From assembly GCA_023251435.1 (NCBI GenBank), contig JAHEYU010000014.1, forward strand, positions 33,525 to 97,524: a DNA stretch of 64,000 bases, written 5' to 3'. Of the stretch, positions 9,712 through 19,960 are shown piece by piece. This DNA comes from Bacteroidota bacterium (lineage in GTDB: Bacteria > Bacteroidota > Bacteroidia > Bacteroidales > Prolixibacteraceae). Each line of letters opens with the position of its first letter. Position 1 is the first letter of the stretch. The notes under the pieces were generated by a model that was given only the letters and a program-made list of their open reading frames with translations, had not been told where the DNA came from and did not search any database. The position numbers were made by a program, and so were the translations under genes.

Positions 9712-11154
9712 ATGAAAAATAAAAAAAGAAAAATCTTGGAAAAGAATATTAAATACATCCTGTGGTCGGTTATTGGTGTAATGCTGATCCTTTTTTTGTG
9801 GTGGCTTCTGAAAGACCCAACCAACCAGTTTGTTGAAAGCACTCCCGGAGAAGATAACAAAGGCACTGATTCAACGGTTGTGGATGTGGTGAATATTGGA
9901 GAGAAATTCGAGTCGTTCGGAACATCGACTTCCGGCTTAAAAGGAACCTGGACCCGTTTTCGCGGTGCCGATTTCGATAACATTGTGAAAAACTCACAGC
10001 CACTTAAAAACTCATGGTCGGGCGATCAACCTGAAATTTTGTGGTCGGTTGAATTGGGCGAAGGCCATGCCGGACCAGCCATTTACGAAGGAAAAGTTTA
10101 CCTGATGGATTACGATGAGGTCAAACGCGAAGATGCCCTGCGGTGTTTTTCGCTCGAAGATGGCAAGGAGCTTTGGAGACGTTCCTATAAATTGAGTGTC
10201 AAACGAAATCATGGAATGTCGCGCACGGTGCCTGCCGTAACTCCTGAATATGTATTGACGATTGGACCACGTTGCCACGTGATGTGTGTCAAACGCGAAA
10301 CCGGCGATTTGGTTTGGGGACTTGACATGGTTCAGCAATACCAGACCGAAGTGCCGCTTTGGTTTACAGGCCAATGCCCGATGATCGACGGAAATAAAGC
10401 GATTCTGGCTCCGGGTGGAACCTCAGTAATGGTTGCAGTGGATATGGCTACCGGAAAAGTATTGTGGGAAACGCCCAATCCGGGTGGAATTAAAATGTCG
10501 CATTCCTCCATTATGCCATGGACATTTAAAGGCAAAAAAATGTACGTCTATAGCGCGGTTGGAGCCGTTTTGGCTGTTTCAGCCGAAGGTGCCGACGAGG
10601 GCAAAATCCTATGGAAGTCAACAGCCTGGAATCATGCGGTGGTGGCTCCGGCTCCGGTTTGTTTTCCTGATGGAAAGGTATTTTTAACTGCCGGTTATGG
10701 TGCCGGAAGTATGATGATTCAGGTAACTCCTTCAGGAACAGAATATAAAGTAGATGTTTTAAAAGAATTCAGCCCGAAGGATGGAATGGCATGCGAGCAG
10801 CAGACTCCTGTTCTGTGGGATGGGCACATGTTTGCTATTCAACCCAAAGATGCCGGGCCGTTGCGCAACCAACTGGTTTGTGTTTCTCCGGACGATGTTA
10901 CGAAAGTGATCTGGACTTCAGGAAAAGACGGGCGTTTTGGCCTGGGACCATACCTGATTGCTGATAATAAAATGTATGTGCTAAGCGATGATGGAACGCT
11001 GACGATGATTAAACCTGACAGTAAAAAGTACGTTCAAATGGCGCAGAAAAAACTGTTCGACGGGCACGATGCCTGGGGACCGATGGCCATTGCCGACGGG
11101 CGATTGCTGTTGCGTGATGCGAAAACAATGTATTGTGTAAACATTAGCCAATAA
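9712..11154 (+). CDS. Membrane-anchored PQQ-like beta-propeller protein
   Basis: N-terminal TM YILWSVIGVMLILFLWWLL; TRFRGADFDN; TGKVLWETPNPGG. Confidence 0.8.
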   Translation: MKNKKRKILEKNIKYILWSVIGVMLILFLWWLLKDPTNQFVESTPGEDNKGTDSTVVDVVNIGEKFESFGTSTSGLKGTWTRFRGADFDNIVKNSQPLKNSWSGDQPEILWSVELGEGHAGPAIYEGKVYLMDYDEVKREDALRCFSLEDGKELWRRSYKLSVKRNHGMSRTVPAVTPEYVLTIGPRCHVMCVKRETGDLVWGLDMVQQYQTEVPLWFTGQCPMIDGNKAILAPGGTSVMVAVDMATGKVLWETPNPGGIKMSHSSIMPWTFKGKKMYVYSAVGAVLAVSAEGADEGKILWKSTAWNHAVVAPAPVCFPDGKVFLTAGYGAGSMMIQVTPSGTEYKVDVLKEFSPKDGMACEQQTPVLWDGHMFAIQPKDAGPLRNQLVCVSPDDVTKVIWTSGKDGRFGLGPYLIADNKMYVLSDDGTLTMIKPDSKKYVQMAQKKLFDGHDAWGPMAIADGRLLLRDAKTMYCVNISQ

Positions 11155-11158
11155 AACT

Positions 11159-12124
11159 ATGAACCGGAAACTGGTAAATATCGTATTGATCGTTCTTGCT
11201 GTCGCAATTGTGGTTGTTATTGGGAAGGATTTTATCGGGAAGAAAGCTGGGAAAAATATTGAAAATCCCTACGAATACAATATTGATGAATTTCGACAGG
11301 TGGATTCGACCCAGATTTTATATACTGAAACGCTGAATTTTCCGGTGAAAGTTCACGATTGGGGCGGAATAACCGTGTCCGATTCAATGATTATTGTGGC
11401 TACGACCAATGAGTTAATCAAGTTTAATTATTCCGGAAAAGAGATTTTGCGCAAATCGTTGATTGACACCGCCACCTGCATTACCATTGACGATAACCGC
11501 CAGATTTGGATCGGGATGCGCCATTATGTGGTGATGTACGACCTGAACGGAACGCTGGTGAAACGCTGGAATTCGTTTGGCGACCGGTCTGTAATTACCT
11601 CGCTGGCCGTTTCCGGAGAAAACGTGTATGTGGCCGATGCCGGAAACCGCATCGTTCATCAGTGCAATACCAACGGACAAATTCTTCGGAAAATAGGAGA
11701 GAAGAATGAGCAAAAGGGGATTTCCGGATTTGCTATTCCAAGCCCATATTTTGACGTAGCGATTGACGATGGCGGGTTTTTATGGGCGGCAAATACCGGA
11801 AAGCATACATTCGAGAATTACAATCCTGACGGTTCGCTGCGCACATCGTGGGGAATAACCAGTTTTAAAGTTGAAGGTTTCAGCGGTTGCTGCAATCCGG
11901 CGCATATTTCGATTTTGGATGATAATTCATTTATCACCAGCGAAAAGGGCATGCCGCGAATCAAGATATACGATCAGCACGGACAATTCACCGGTGTGGT
12001 CGCACCACCGGCGGCATTCGATGGTTCATTGGCACCCGATATTGCAGTGGACAAACAGCACCGGGTAATTGCCCTCGACTTTGAACGCCAGCAGGTACGT
12101 ATTTTTGAAAAGAAGCAAGAATAG
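11159..12124 (+). CDS. Membrane-anchored NHL/6-bladed beta-propeller protein
   Basis: N-terminal TM (IVLIVLAVAIVVVIG); NHL-like repeats (ITSLAVSGENVYVADAGNRIVHQCNTNGQILRKIG). Confidence 0.75.
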   Translation: MNRKLVNIVLIVLAVAIVVVIGKDFIGKKAGKNIENPYEYNIDEFRQVDSTQILYTETLNFPVKVHDWGGITVSDSMIIVATTNELIKFNYSGKEILRKSLIDTATCITIDDNRQIWIGMRHYVVMYDLNGTLVKRWNSFGDRSVITSLAVSGENVYVADAGNRIVHQCNTNGQILRKIGEKNEQKGISGFAIPSPYFDVAIDDGGFLWAANTGKHTFENYNPDGSLRTSWGITSFKVEGFSGCCNPAHISILDDNSFITSEKGMPRIKIYDQHGQFTGVVAPPAAFDGSLAPDIAVDKQHRVIALDFERQQVRIFEKKQE

Positions 12125-12167
12125 AGGAAAAGGGAAATCGGAAACTTGTAACGTAATTGAATCTTAT

Positions 12168-12300
12168 AGCCCCATCGGGGCGAAATATTGGTAGCCCGAG
12201 GTGAAGCCCCCGGGAATTAAGAAGAAACGAAAACCCGTCCGCGTGACAATGTTGAAAATGGCGATTCCATATTTCGGACGCCTGCCTGCCGCAGGCAGGG
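12168..12300 (+). repeat. Intergenic stem-loop repeat, copy A (CGTCCG...CGGACG family)
   Basis: CCCC-AT-CGGGG hairpin, GGTGAAGC, CGTCCG (12236-12241) ... CGGACG (12275-12280); adjacent CCTGCCTGC-C-GCAGGCAGG palindrome 12281-12299. Confidence 0.6.
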
Positions 12301-12333
12301 AACAACGTAAAACCTTGAAAAGAAAGATGAAAA

Positions 12334-12546
12334 ATGGAAAATAATACAAACAACCGCCGTGAATTTTTTAGAAAAGCAGCACAGCTCACTTTTCTGTCGG
12401 CCATGATTGGCGGAACAGCATATCTGCTGGCCGAAAACCGGGTTCAGTTGGAAGGTTGCGGCGATAATCAGTTTTGCAAAAGCTGTCAGAAAATAACGAC
12501 TTGTTCGTTAGATCAGGCAAAAAACTACAAGAAAAATGAGCGATAA
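12334..12546 (+). CDS. Small Tat-signal, cysteine-rich protein
   Basis: NRREFFRKAAQLTFLSAMIGGTAYLLA (twin-Arg + hydrophobic) followed by C-x5-C-x2-C-x5-C; overlaps start of the next ferredoxin gene. Confidence 0.65.
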   Translation: MENNTNNRREFFRKAAQLTFLSAMIGGTAYLLAENRVQLEGCGDNQFCKSCQKITTCSLDQAKNYKKNER

Positions 12547-13129
12547 TAAAGAACCCAAAAGCATTGAGCGCCGTCGGTTTATCCGTAGCGGAATGCAAAT
12601 GGCACTGGCTGTTTCGCTTGGCGGGGTGGCTGGTATTTCGTTCCTGAAGGCGACTCCCAAAGATCTGGTTTGGCAGATCGATCCTTTCAAATGCGTGCAA
12701 TGCGGGCGCTGTGCCACCGAATGTGTCGTGACGCCTTCTGCGGTAAAATGTGTGCATGCCTATGCTTTATGTGGCTATTGTGATTTGTGTGGCGGATACC
12801 TGAAACCTGACGCGAATGCCCGTAGCACTGCTGCCGAGAACCAACTTTGCCCAACTGCCGCCATTAAACGTAAATTTATTGAAGAGCCCTATTACGAATA
12901 CGAAATCATTGAAGATCTGTGCATCGGTTGTGCCAAGTGTGTGGCCGGTTGTACTGCTTTCGGAAACGGATCGTTCCATTTGCAGATTCGACACAACCTG
13001 TGCAAAAACTGCAACGATTGCGCCATCGCACGTGTTTGTCCGGCAGAAGCTTTTGTGCGTGTTCCGGCTGATACGCCTTACCTAATTAAAGGTGATTTTA
13101 CGAAAGGCGGCAAAGGGAAAAAAGCATAG
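12536..13129 (+). CDS. Tat-signal 4Fe-4S ferredoxin, NapG-like
   Basis: ERRRFIRSGMQMALAVSLGGVAG; CVQCGRCATEC, CIGCAKCVAGC, CKNCNDCAIARVCP. Confidence 0.8.
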   Translation: MSDNKEPKSIERRRFIRSGMQMALAVSLGGVAGISFLKATPKDLVWQIDPFKCVQCGRCATECVVTPSAVKCVHAYALCGYCDLCGGYLKPDANARSTAAENQLCPTAAIKRKFIEEPYYEYEIIEDLCIGCAKCVAGCTAFGNGSFHLQIRHNLCKNCNDCAIARVCPAEAFVRVPADTPYLIKGDFTKGGKGKKA

Positions 13130-13261
13130 AATAGTGGGCAGTCGCGGTCACAGTTTTCAGAAAATATGAGATTGTAATTTGTGACCTAAATGGCAAAAAA
13201 GGGAAACTTCGAGGTTGCAAATTGAAGCCTCAAATAGTGGAGGATAGACAAGACATTTTGA

Positions 13262-13385
13262 GACACTGAAAGTGTCAAATATGAATAACCGCAGGTGAAG
13301 CGAAGCAGAACCCGAGGATAAGATGAAGAGAACATTACCGTCCGAGCAGGAATGATCAACAGAGAAATATTCTGATTTCGGACGG
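13262..13385 (+). repeat. Intergenic stem-loop repeat, copy B
   Basis: GACACT-GAA-AGTGTC hairpin, GGTGAAGC, CCGTCCG (13338-13344) ... CGGACGG (13379-13385). Confidence 0.6.
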
Positions 13386-13499
13386 AGTGTGAAAATCAAA
13401 TAGAAGAGATAGGTTATCACGATTTGTTATAAGCTTTAAGAAAAAAATATAGGAATTGAATTATTAGGGCGAATTTGTAAAATGCTAAGAACCGAATAA

Positions 13500-14018
13500 A
13501 TGCAACTCGAAAAAATTCAAACGAAGATCTATGAAATCCGTGGGCAAAAGGTCATGCTGGATTTTGATCTTTCCGAACTTTATGAGACTGAAACCAAATA
13601 TCTCAAAAGGGCGGTAAAAGCGAATATTAAAAGGTTTCCGCCTGATTTTATGTTTCAACTTAATAATCCTGAATGGGAAACTTTGAGGTGCAATTTTAGC
13701 ACCTCAAACAACAGAGGTGGAATTAGGTATATGCCTTATGCTTTTACAGAACAGGGAGTAGCTATGCTAAGTGGTGTCCTAAATTCAGAAAAAGCAATTG
13801 AAGTCAATATTTCAATTATGCGAGCCTTTGTTTTTATGCGGCAATTTGCCTTGACTCATAAAGACTTGACAGAAAAATTACAGGAGCTTGAAAATAAATA
13901 TGACCAACAATTTAAAGATGTGTACGATGCCATAAATTTCCTGCTCCATAAGGACAATCAGGAAAGCGAGCAAAAACAGCGCAAACGAATAGGTTATAAA
14001 AACGATGAGACTAATTAA
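13500..14018 (+). CDS. ORF6N domain-containing protein
   Basis: IYEIRGQKVMLDFDLSELYETETKYLKRAVKANIKRFPPDFMFQL ... YAFTEQGVAMLSGVLNS: canonical ORF6N signature. Confidence 0.88.
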   Translation: MQLEKIQTKIYEIRGQKVMLDFDLSELYETETKYLKRAVKANIKRFPPDFMFQLNNPEWETLRCNFSTSNNRGGIRYMPYAFTEQGVAMLSGVLNSEKAIEVNISIMRAFVFMRQFALTHKDLTEKLQELENKYDQQFKDVYDAINFLLHKDNQESEQKQRKRIGYKNDETN

Positions 14019-15273
14019 ACGATACTTTTTACTGATTTCGATACTGCTTTTTACCGCAGTTCAATCAATTGCAGCCGATCCGCAACAGCGATTCCCGAAA
14101 CCGGAATTTGATACGGGCTACGTTCAGCCTGATACCAAAGCGCCATCAGCCCGAATGATTTTTCTGGAATATTTCGATGTACTGGTATTGTTGGTGGTAC
14201 TTTCGCTGGTTACCTGGTTTGTGTTGAAAAAGCGCTCCCGAAAAGGCGTTTTCTGGACATCAGTATTTTCTTTGTTGTACTTTGGTTTTTACCGCGAAGG
14301 TTGCATTTGTTCCATTGGAGCTATTCAGAATGTGGTTTTGGGAATTGTTGATCCCATGTATGCAATACCGCTAACTGCTTTGCTTTTCTTCTTGTTGCCA
14401 TTAATTTTTGCACTTTTCTTTGGACGTGTTTTTTGTGGAGGAGCTTGCCCCTTGGGAGCAATTCAGGATATTGTGGTTTTAAGACCCATCGAATTACCCA
14501 AATGGATTCAGAAAGTGTTGGGTTTGATTCCGTATTTGTACCTCGGATTAGCTGTTTTATACGTGGCCACCAAATCCGAATTTATCATCTGCCGTTACGA
14601 TCCGTTTGTCGGGTTATTCCGGTTCGAAGCACCGTTTAATATGCTGATTCTAGGGATTTTATTTCTGGCGGTTGGTGTTTTTGTTGCCCGACCATATTGT
14701 CGTTTCTTTTGTCCCTACGGAGTTTTACTGGGCTGGATGTCGAAATTTTCATCCAAGCACATGACCATTACGCCTTCGGCATGTATTCAGTGTAAATTGT
14801 GTGCAAATTCGTGTCCTTTTGGTGCCATCGACGAGCCCGTAGTTGAAACCGGAAAACGCCGCAGCAACGTGAATCGCCTGATGACTTATTTTGTGCTTCT
14901 TCCATTATGGGTCGGAATTGGCGGTTTTGCCGGATCGATGATGCATGTGCCGTTGTCCAGATTTAATCAGACTGTTTATTTGGCAGAGCAAATTGTGGAG
15001 CATCCTGAAGTAAAGAATGACGCTAAAAATATTGATGTCCGTACCTTTTTGGGTTCCGGAAAATCGACCGAACAATTGGTAGTTGAAGCGGATGCAATTC
15101 GCAACCAATTCTATTGGGGCGGTTGGATGCTGGGCGGTTTCATGGGATTGGTCATTGGTACCAGCCTGATCGGTTTATCGAAATTCAGGAAACGTGAAGA
15201 CTGGGAACCCAACAAAACCAATTGCTTAAGCTGTGCACGCTGCATGGATTATTGCCCAGTGAAGAAAGAATAA
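14005..15273 (+). CDS. NapH-like membrane 4Fe-4S ferredoxin
   Basis: Multiple TMs; GRVFCGGACPLGAIQD, RPYCRFFCPYGVLLG, CIQCKLCANSCPFGAI, CLSCARCMDYCP. Confidence 0.82.
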   Translation: MRLIKRYFLLISILLFTAVQSIAADPQQRFPKPEFDTGYVQPDTKAPSARMIFLEYFDVLVLLVVLSLVTWFVLKKRSRKGVFWTSVFSLLYFGFYREGCICSIGAIQNVVLGIVDPMYAIPLTALLFFLLPLIFALFFGRVFCGGACPLGAIQDIVVLRPIELPKWIQKVLGLIPYLYLGLAVLYVATKSEFIICRYDPFVGLFRFEAPFNMLILGILFLAVGVFVARPYCRFFCPYGVLLGWMSKFSSKHMTITPSACIQCKLCANSCPFGAIDEPVVETGKRRSNVNRLMTYFVLLPLWVGIGGFAGSMMHVPLSRFNQTVYLAEQIVEHPEVKNDAKNIDVRTFLGSGKSTEQLVVEADAIRNQFYWGGWMLGGFMGLVIGTSLIGLSKFRKREDWEPNKTNCLSCARCMDYCPVKKE

Positions 15274-15275
15274 AA

Positions 15276-15310
15276 GAGTTTAAAGTTTCAGGTTTCAAGT
15301 TCCAAGTTGA
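15276..15310. repeat. Degenerate heptamer array
   Basis: GAGTTTA AAGTTTC AGGTTTC AAGTTCC AAGTTGA read as 7-mers. Confidence 0.6.
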
Positions 15311-15356
15311 CGTTTCTCGGAGATTTGAGAAATGTATGAAAGTTGAAATCAGGTAA

Positions 15357-15481
15357 ACCGCGTAGCGGTGAAAAGTATTGTAGCCCGGGATGGGGAGAAA
15401 CGGAATACCAGGGAATAAAGACAACCAGAAAGACCGTCCGCGGAAAAGCATTGATTCAAATAAATTTGATTTTCCGGACGG
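15357..15481 (+). repeat. Intergenic stem-loop repeat, copy C
   Basis: ACCG-CGTAG-CGGT hairpin, AGTATTGTAGCCCGG, GGGAATAAAG, CCGTCCG (15434-15440) ... CGGACGG (15475-15481). Confidence 0.65.
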
Positions 15482-15546
15482 AATTGCGTTAATGATGATT
15501 GAAAATGGCTTGAATATAAAATCTAATATCTGAATAATAAACTATA

Positions 15547-17391
15547 ATGAACATCTCAAAAAACGATAAAATTAAACTGGCACAACGCATTGCATGGATT
15601 GCTGCAGGCTTTGCCATAATTATGGCTGTGTTGCTGATTGCCAATTTTGTGCAGACCAGTCTGAACGACCCGATTGACAATAAAACAATTCCGGCGCTGG
15701 TCAAACGGCTAAGTCAAAGTCCTGGAGATGAGACCCTCAAAGCCGAAATTCGCGCCTTCGACCTGATGGCCCGGAAAGCCTATTTTACCAGCCAGTGGCA
15801 ACTGCGCACCGGAACTTACCTCATGTTTCTCGGGGTCATTATCTCCATACTGGCTATTCGCTTTGTATTGTCAGCCAAATCGAAACTGAACGAAATCGAC
15901 AGCGTTGAAAAAGTAAATGAATTGGACAAGGCGGTTGCTCAAAAATGGGTTATTTATGTTGGTTCGGGTTTGATTGTATTGGCGCTGGCCTCCGGATTTT
16001 TGTCTTCCAATTCGTTGAAAAAATACATGGTGGACGAAAATATAGTTGTTCAGGAAGAACAGCCTGCTGAAATAACTACTCCTGCCCAGGCTCAACAGGT
16101 TTCAGCTCCGGCCGATTCTGCCGCTTCTTCCGTAAATATTGCTGTTACAGAAAATCCGGTTGTTACTGATGTTCCTGCAGCCAATGCCGAAACTGCTACA
16201 GTTCCTGCAACTGCGCCAGCAGGTATCCCAACATTGACACAGTTAAAAGCCAATTACCCATTTTTCCGTGGCGCTGAAGGAATTGGAGTTGCATCACAAA
16301 AGAATACACCAACCGACTGGAACGGTGCTGGTGGAAAAAATGTAGTCTGGAAAGTAAAAGTGCCAAAGTCGGGTTACAGTTCGCCGATCATTTGGGGAAA
16401 TCAGTTGTTTGTTACTGGCGCCGATGCACAGGCCCGTATGGTTTATTGCTACGATAAAAACTCTGGAAAATTGATTTGGGAAGCGTCGGCTGACAATATT
16501 CAGGGCTCGCCGGCCAAAATGCCAAAAGTAACCGAAGATACCGGCTTGGCAGCTCCAACCATGGCAACTGATGGTCGCGCGGTGTTTGCCATTTTCGGAA
16601 CAGGAGATGTTATTGGTCTCGACATGAGCGGAAAACGTTTGTGGGCGCGCAACTTGGGCGTTCCCGATAATCACTACGGACATGGTTCGTCGCTGATCAT
16701 TTATAAAGACAAATTGCTGATTCAATACGATACCAACCGTTCAGGAAAATTAATGGCTTTGGATACACAAACCGGAACAACCGCCTGGGAAACCGCCCGC
16801 AGTTCAAAAATATCATGGTCTTCGCCTATTTTGGTCAATACAGGAAGTCGCACCGAAGTGATCCTGACCACCAACCCGAATGTGAATGGTTACGATCCTC
16901 AAACAGGGAAAGAACTTTGGAACATTGCCTGTCTTTCCGGAGAAGTTGGCCCATCAGCCGGATATGCCGACGGGATGGTGTTTGCTGCCAATGAATACGC
17001 GAAACTGGTCGGGATAAAAATAGGTGCAACTCCTGAAATTGTTTGGGAAGCCGATGAATATTTGCCTGAAGTTTCGAGCCCGCTGGCCGTAAACGGCTTG
17101 TTGTACATTGCCACCACTTACGGCGTTTTTGCCTGTCTGGATGCCAAAACCGGAGAGAAACACTGGGAACAGGAATATGGCGATGCTTTTTATTCGTCGC
17201 CAATTTATGCCGATGGGAAGGTTTACATCACCGATATGTCGGGCAAAACACACATTGTAAAAGCAACGAAAGAATACCAAAAGATAGGAACTCCTGAACT
17301 CGGAGAAAAATCGGTTTGTTCACCTGTATTTGCAGATGGAAAAGTGTATTTGAGAGGGATGAATAATTTGTATTGTTTGGGGGCGAAATAG
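15547..17391 (+). CDS. Membrane protein with C-terminal PQQ-like beta-propeller
   Basis: Three N-terminal TM segments, Ala/Pro/Thr-rich linker, then YPFFRGAEGIG and PQQ blades (SGKLIWEAS, TGTTAWETA, TGKELWNIA). Confidence 0.82.
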   Translation: MNISKNDKIKLAQRIAWIAAGFAIIMAVLLIANFVQTSLNDPIDNKTIPALVKRLSQSPGDETLKAEIRAFDLMARKAYFTSQWQLRTGTYLMFLGVIISILAIRFVLSAKSKLNEIDSVEKVNELDKAVAQKWVIYVGSGLIVLALASGFLSSNSLKKYMVDENIVVQEEQPAEITTPAQAQQVSAPADSAASSVNIAVTENPVVTDVPAANAETATVPATAPAGIPTLTQLKANYPFFRGAEGIGVASQKNTPTDWNGAGGKNVVWKVKVPKSGYSSPIIWGNQLFVTGADAQARMVYCYDKNSGKLIWEASADNIQGSPAKMPKVTEDTGLAAPTMATDGRAVFAIFGTGDVIGLDMSGKRLWARNLGVPDNHYGHGSSLIIYKDKLLIQYDTNRSGKLMALDTQTGTTAWETARSSKISWSSPILVNTGSRTEVILTTNPNVNGYDPQTGKELWNIACLSGEVGPSAGYADGMVFAANEYAKLVGIKIGATPEIVWEADEYLPEVSSPLAVNGLLYIATTYGVFACLDAKTGEKHWEQEYGDAFYSSPIYADGKVYITDMSGKTHIVKATKEYQKIGTPELGEKSVCSPVFADGKVYLRGMNNLYCLGAK

Positions 17392-17393
17392 AG

Positions 17394-17478
17394 AATTAAG
17401 ATTAACGATTACAGATTAACGATTTAGGAAGGAACATCGCAAATCCTTGATCGTTAATCGTTGATCGCAAATCAAAAT
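17394..17478. repeat. Inverted degenerate heptamer array
   Basis: AGATTAA CGATTAC AGATTAA CGATTTA ... ATCGTTA ATCGTTG ATCGCAA. Confidence 0.6.
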
Positions 17479-17514
17479 AAATTTGAAAATTATAACGTGA
17501 ACAACGAAACGAAC

Positions 17515-19854
17515 ATGCAACAAACGGTTGACGATATTATCGCTGAAAAAGGGGTGGAGGGAAAATCAGTCATTCCGATTTTGCAGGCGATTCAAAATAC
17601 CTACAATTACCTTCCGGAGGAAGCGCTGAAATACGTTTGCGAAAAAACGGAGATTACTCCCGAACAGATCGTCGGGGTGGCTTCATTTTATTCGCAGTTC
17701 AGGATGCAACCCGTTGGTGAGCACATTATTAAAGTGTGCGTCGGAACGGCTTGTCACGTCAAAGGTGCGGGTCAGGTTTATGATGCTTTCCGTCGTCATT
17801 TTAACCTTACCGGACACGAAGAAACCGATGCTTCACGAAAATATACCATCGAAAAAGTATCGTGCCTCGGGTGCTGTACCTTGGCGCCGGTGGTTCAGAT
17901 TGACGAAATAACTTATGGGCACGTTGCTTCCGATAAAGTTGGTAATGTGCTGGCTGATTTCGAGAAACATGCTGGAATTTCAGGAGCCAAAAAAGGCTTG
18001 TTCCGCAATGTGGACGGGCAGGAAATTCAGGGTGAAATCCGCATTGGACTGGGTTCGTGCTGTGTGGCTTCAGGAAGTGAAGATGTGAAAAAGGCGGTTG
18101 AAGAAACGATTGCCGATACAGGGATCAAAATCAGCCTGAAGAATGTGGGCTGTGTGGGAATGTGCCATCAGGTTCCGTTGGTTGAGGTGTTTCCGAAGAA
18201 TGAAAAATCAACGCTGTACGCCAAGGTGAAGCCCGAAGATATTGCCGGTATAATTGCCAATCATTTTAAACCTCAAAGCACGTTTGGAATGCTGAAAAGC
18301 AGCGTTTACAAGTTCTTCGAGAGTGTACAGACCGACACCGTTTGGGACGGCGTGAAACAATATTCGATAGATGCCCGCGAGAAGCAGGTAACCGATTTTC
18401 TGGATCGCCAGATTCCGATTGCGACGCAATACCGAGGAATTATCAATCCACTCGATATTGAGGAATACAAAGCGCACGAGGGTTTTGCCGCAATGAAAAC
18501 CTGTTTGTTTGATTTGAGTTCGAAGGAGATAATCGAAACCATCAGAGACAGCGGACTGCGGGGGCGGGGAGGGGCCGGTTTTCCAACAGGGACGAAATGG
18601 GATCTGGTTTCTCACAATCATTCGGATGTGAAATACCTGATTGTGAATGGCGACGAAGGCGATCCGGGCGCTTTTATGGACAGGATGCTGCTCGAATCGT
18701 ATCCATATCGCGTGATTGAAGGTGCTGTTATTGCGGCCAAAGCCGTTGGCGCCACACAGGGATTTCTCTACATTCGGGCCGAATATCCGCTGGCTGTGAA
18801 GCGCATCCGGCAGGCACTCATTTATTGCCGCGAAAAGAATTACCTCGGCGAAAACATCATGGGAAGTGGATTTTCATTCGACATGACTATTTATGAAGGA
18901 GCAGGCGCTTTTGTGTGCGGCGAAGAGTCGGCCATGATGGCTTCCATCGAAGGTGAACGCGGTTTTCCTCGTATCCGTCCACCATTTCCTGCGGTAAGCG
19001 GCTTGTGGAAACAACCCACGCTGATCAACAATACCGAGACTTTTGCACAGGTTTCGTACATCATTCGCGAAGGATCGGGCAAATTTGCCGGTATTGGTCG
19101 CGGAACCAGTAAAGGAACCAAGGTTTTTGCTTTGGCCGGGAAGGTCAACCGTGGCGGACTGATCGAAGTGCCGATGGGAATTACTGTTCGTCAGATCGTG
19201 GAAGAAATAGGCGGAGGCGTTCAGAATGGCAAAAAATTTAAAGCGGTACAGATTGGCGGCCCTTCCGGAGGTTGTGTTCCCGCTGAATTGTATGATACTC
19301 CGATTGATTACGAATCCTTGCTGCAAGTTGGGGCGATGATGGGTTCGGGCGGTTTGGTCGTTTTGGACGAAGACGATTGTATGGTGGACATTGCCCGCTA
19401 TTTTCTTTCATTTACCCAGAATGAATCCTGCGGAAAATGTACTTTCTGCCGTATAGGAACCAAACGAATGCTCGACATACTTACAAAAATTACCACCGGA
19501 AAAGGTACTTTGAAAGATCTGGACGAATTGGAATACCTGGCAAGCTGGACGAAAAAGGGAAGTTTGTGCGGGCTAGGAAAATCGGCTCCAAACCCAATTT
19601 TGTCAACTTTACGATATTTCAGGGAAGAATATATTGCACACATCAATGGCAAATGTCCGTCGGGTAAATGTCAAAGCCTGATTAAATACCAGATCAACGA
19701 TTTGTGCATCGGCTGTACCAAATGTGCGCAGAAATGCCCGACCGAAGCTATTCTGTTCAAGCCGCACGAAAAGCACGAAGTCATCACCGACCTCTGTATC
19801 AAATGCGATGCCTGCAAGCAGGTTTGCCCGGTTGATGCGGTGGAGATCGTGTAG
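17515..19854 (+). CDS. NuoE / 2Fe-2S thioredoxin-like / NuoF / 2x[4Fe-4S] fusion (NADH-dehydrogenase-type flavoprotein)
   Basis: NuoE part (VCVGTACHVKGAGQVYD, CLGCCTLAPVV); second CCVASGS...NVGCVGMCHQ domain; NuoF part (GLRGRGGAGFPTGTKW, ESCGKCTFCRIGTKRM); CIGCTKCAQKCP and CIKCDACKQVCP. ATG 17515 preferred over the TTG at 17461. Confidence 0.85.
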   Translation: MQQTVDDIIAEKGVEGKSVIPILQAIQNTYNYLPEEALKYVCEKTEITPEQIVGVASFYSQFRMQPVGEHIIKVCVGTACHVKGAGQVYDAFRRHFNLTGHEETDASRKYTIEKVSCLGCCTLAPVVQIDEITYGHVASDKVGNVLADFEKHAGISGAKKGLFRNVDGQEIQGEIRIGLGSCCVASGSEDVKKAVEETIADTGIKISLKNVGCVGMCHQVPLVEVFPKNEKSTLYAKVKPEDIAGIIANHFKPQSTFGMLKSSVYKFFESVQTDTVWDGVKQYSIDAREKQVTDFLDRQIPIATQYRGIINPLDIEEYKAHEGFAAMKTCLFDLSSKEIIETIRDSGLRGRGGAGFPTGTKWDLVSHNHSDVKYLIVNGDEGDPGAFMDRMLLESYPYRVIEGAVIAAKAVGATQGFLYIRAEYPLAVKRIRQALIYCREKNYLGENIMGSGFSFDMTIYEGAGAFVCGEESAMMASIEGERGFPRIRPPFPAVSGLWKQPTLINNTETFAQVSYIIREGSGKFAGIGRGTSKGTKVFALAGKVNRGGLIEVPMGITVRQIVEEIGGGVQNGKKFKAVQIGGPSGGCVPAELYDTPIDYESLLQVGAMMGSGGLVVLDEDDCMVDIARYFLSFTQNESCGKCTFCRIGTKRMLDILTKITTGKGTLKDLDELEYLASWTKKGSLCGLGKSAPNPILSTLRYFREEYIAHINGKCPSGKCQSLIKYQINDLCIGCTKCAQKCPTEAILFKPHEKHEVITDLCIKCDACKQVCPVDAVEIV

Positions 19855-19960
19855 AGTTGCGAGTTACGAGATGCGGGTTACGGGTTGCGGGTTGTCGGTC
19901 GCTGAAGTGAGTTACGGGATTCGAGTTGCGAGTTTCGGGTTGACGGTTGCGAAGATTGGA
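19855..19960. repeat. Degenerate heptamer array
   Basis: GAGTTGC GAGTTAC GAGATGC GGGTTAC GGGTTGC GGGTTGT then similar units. Confidence 0.65.
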
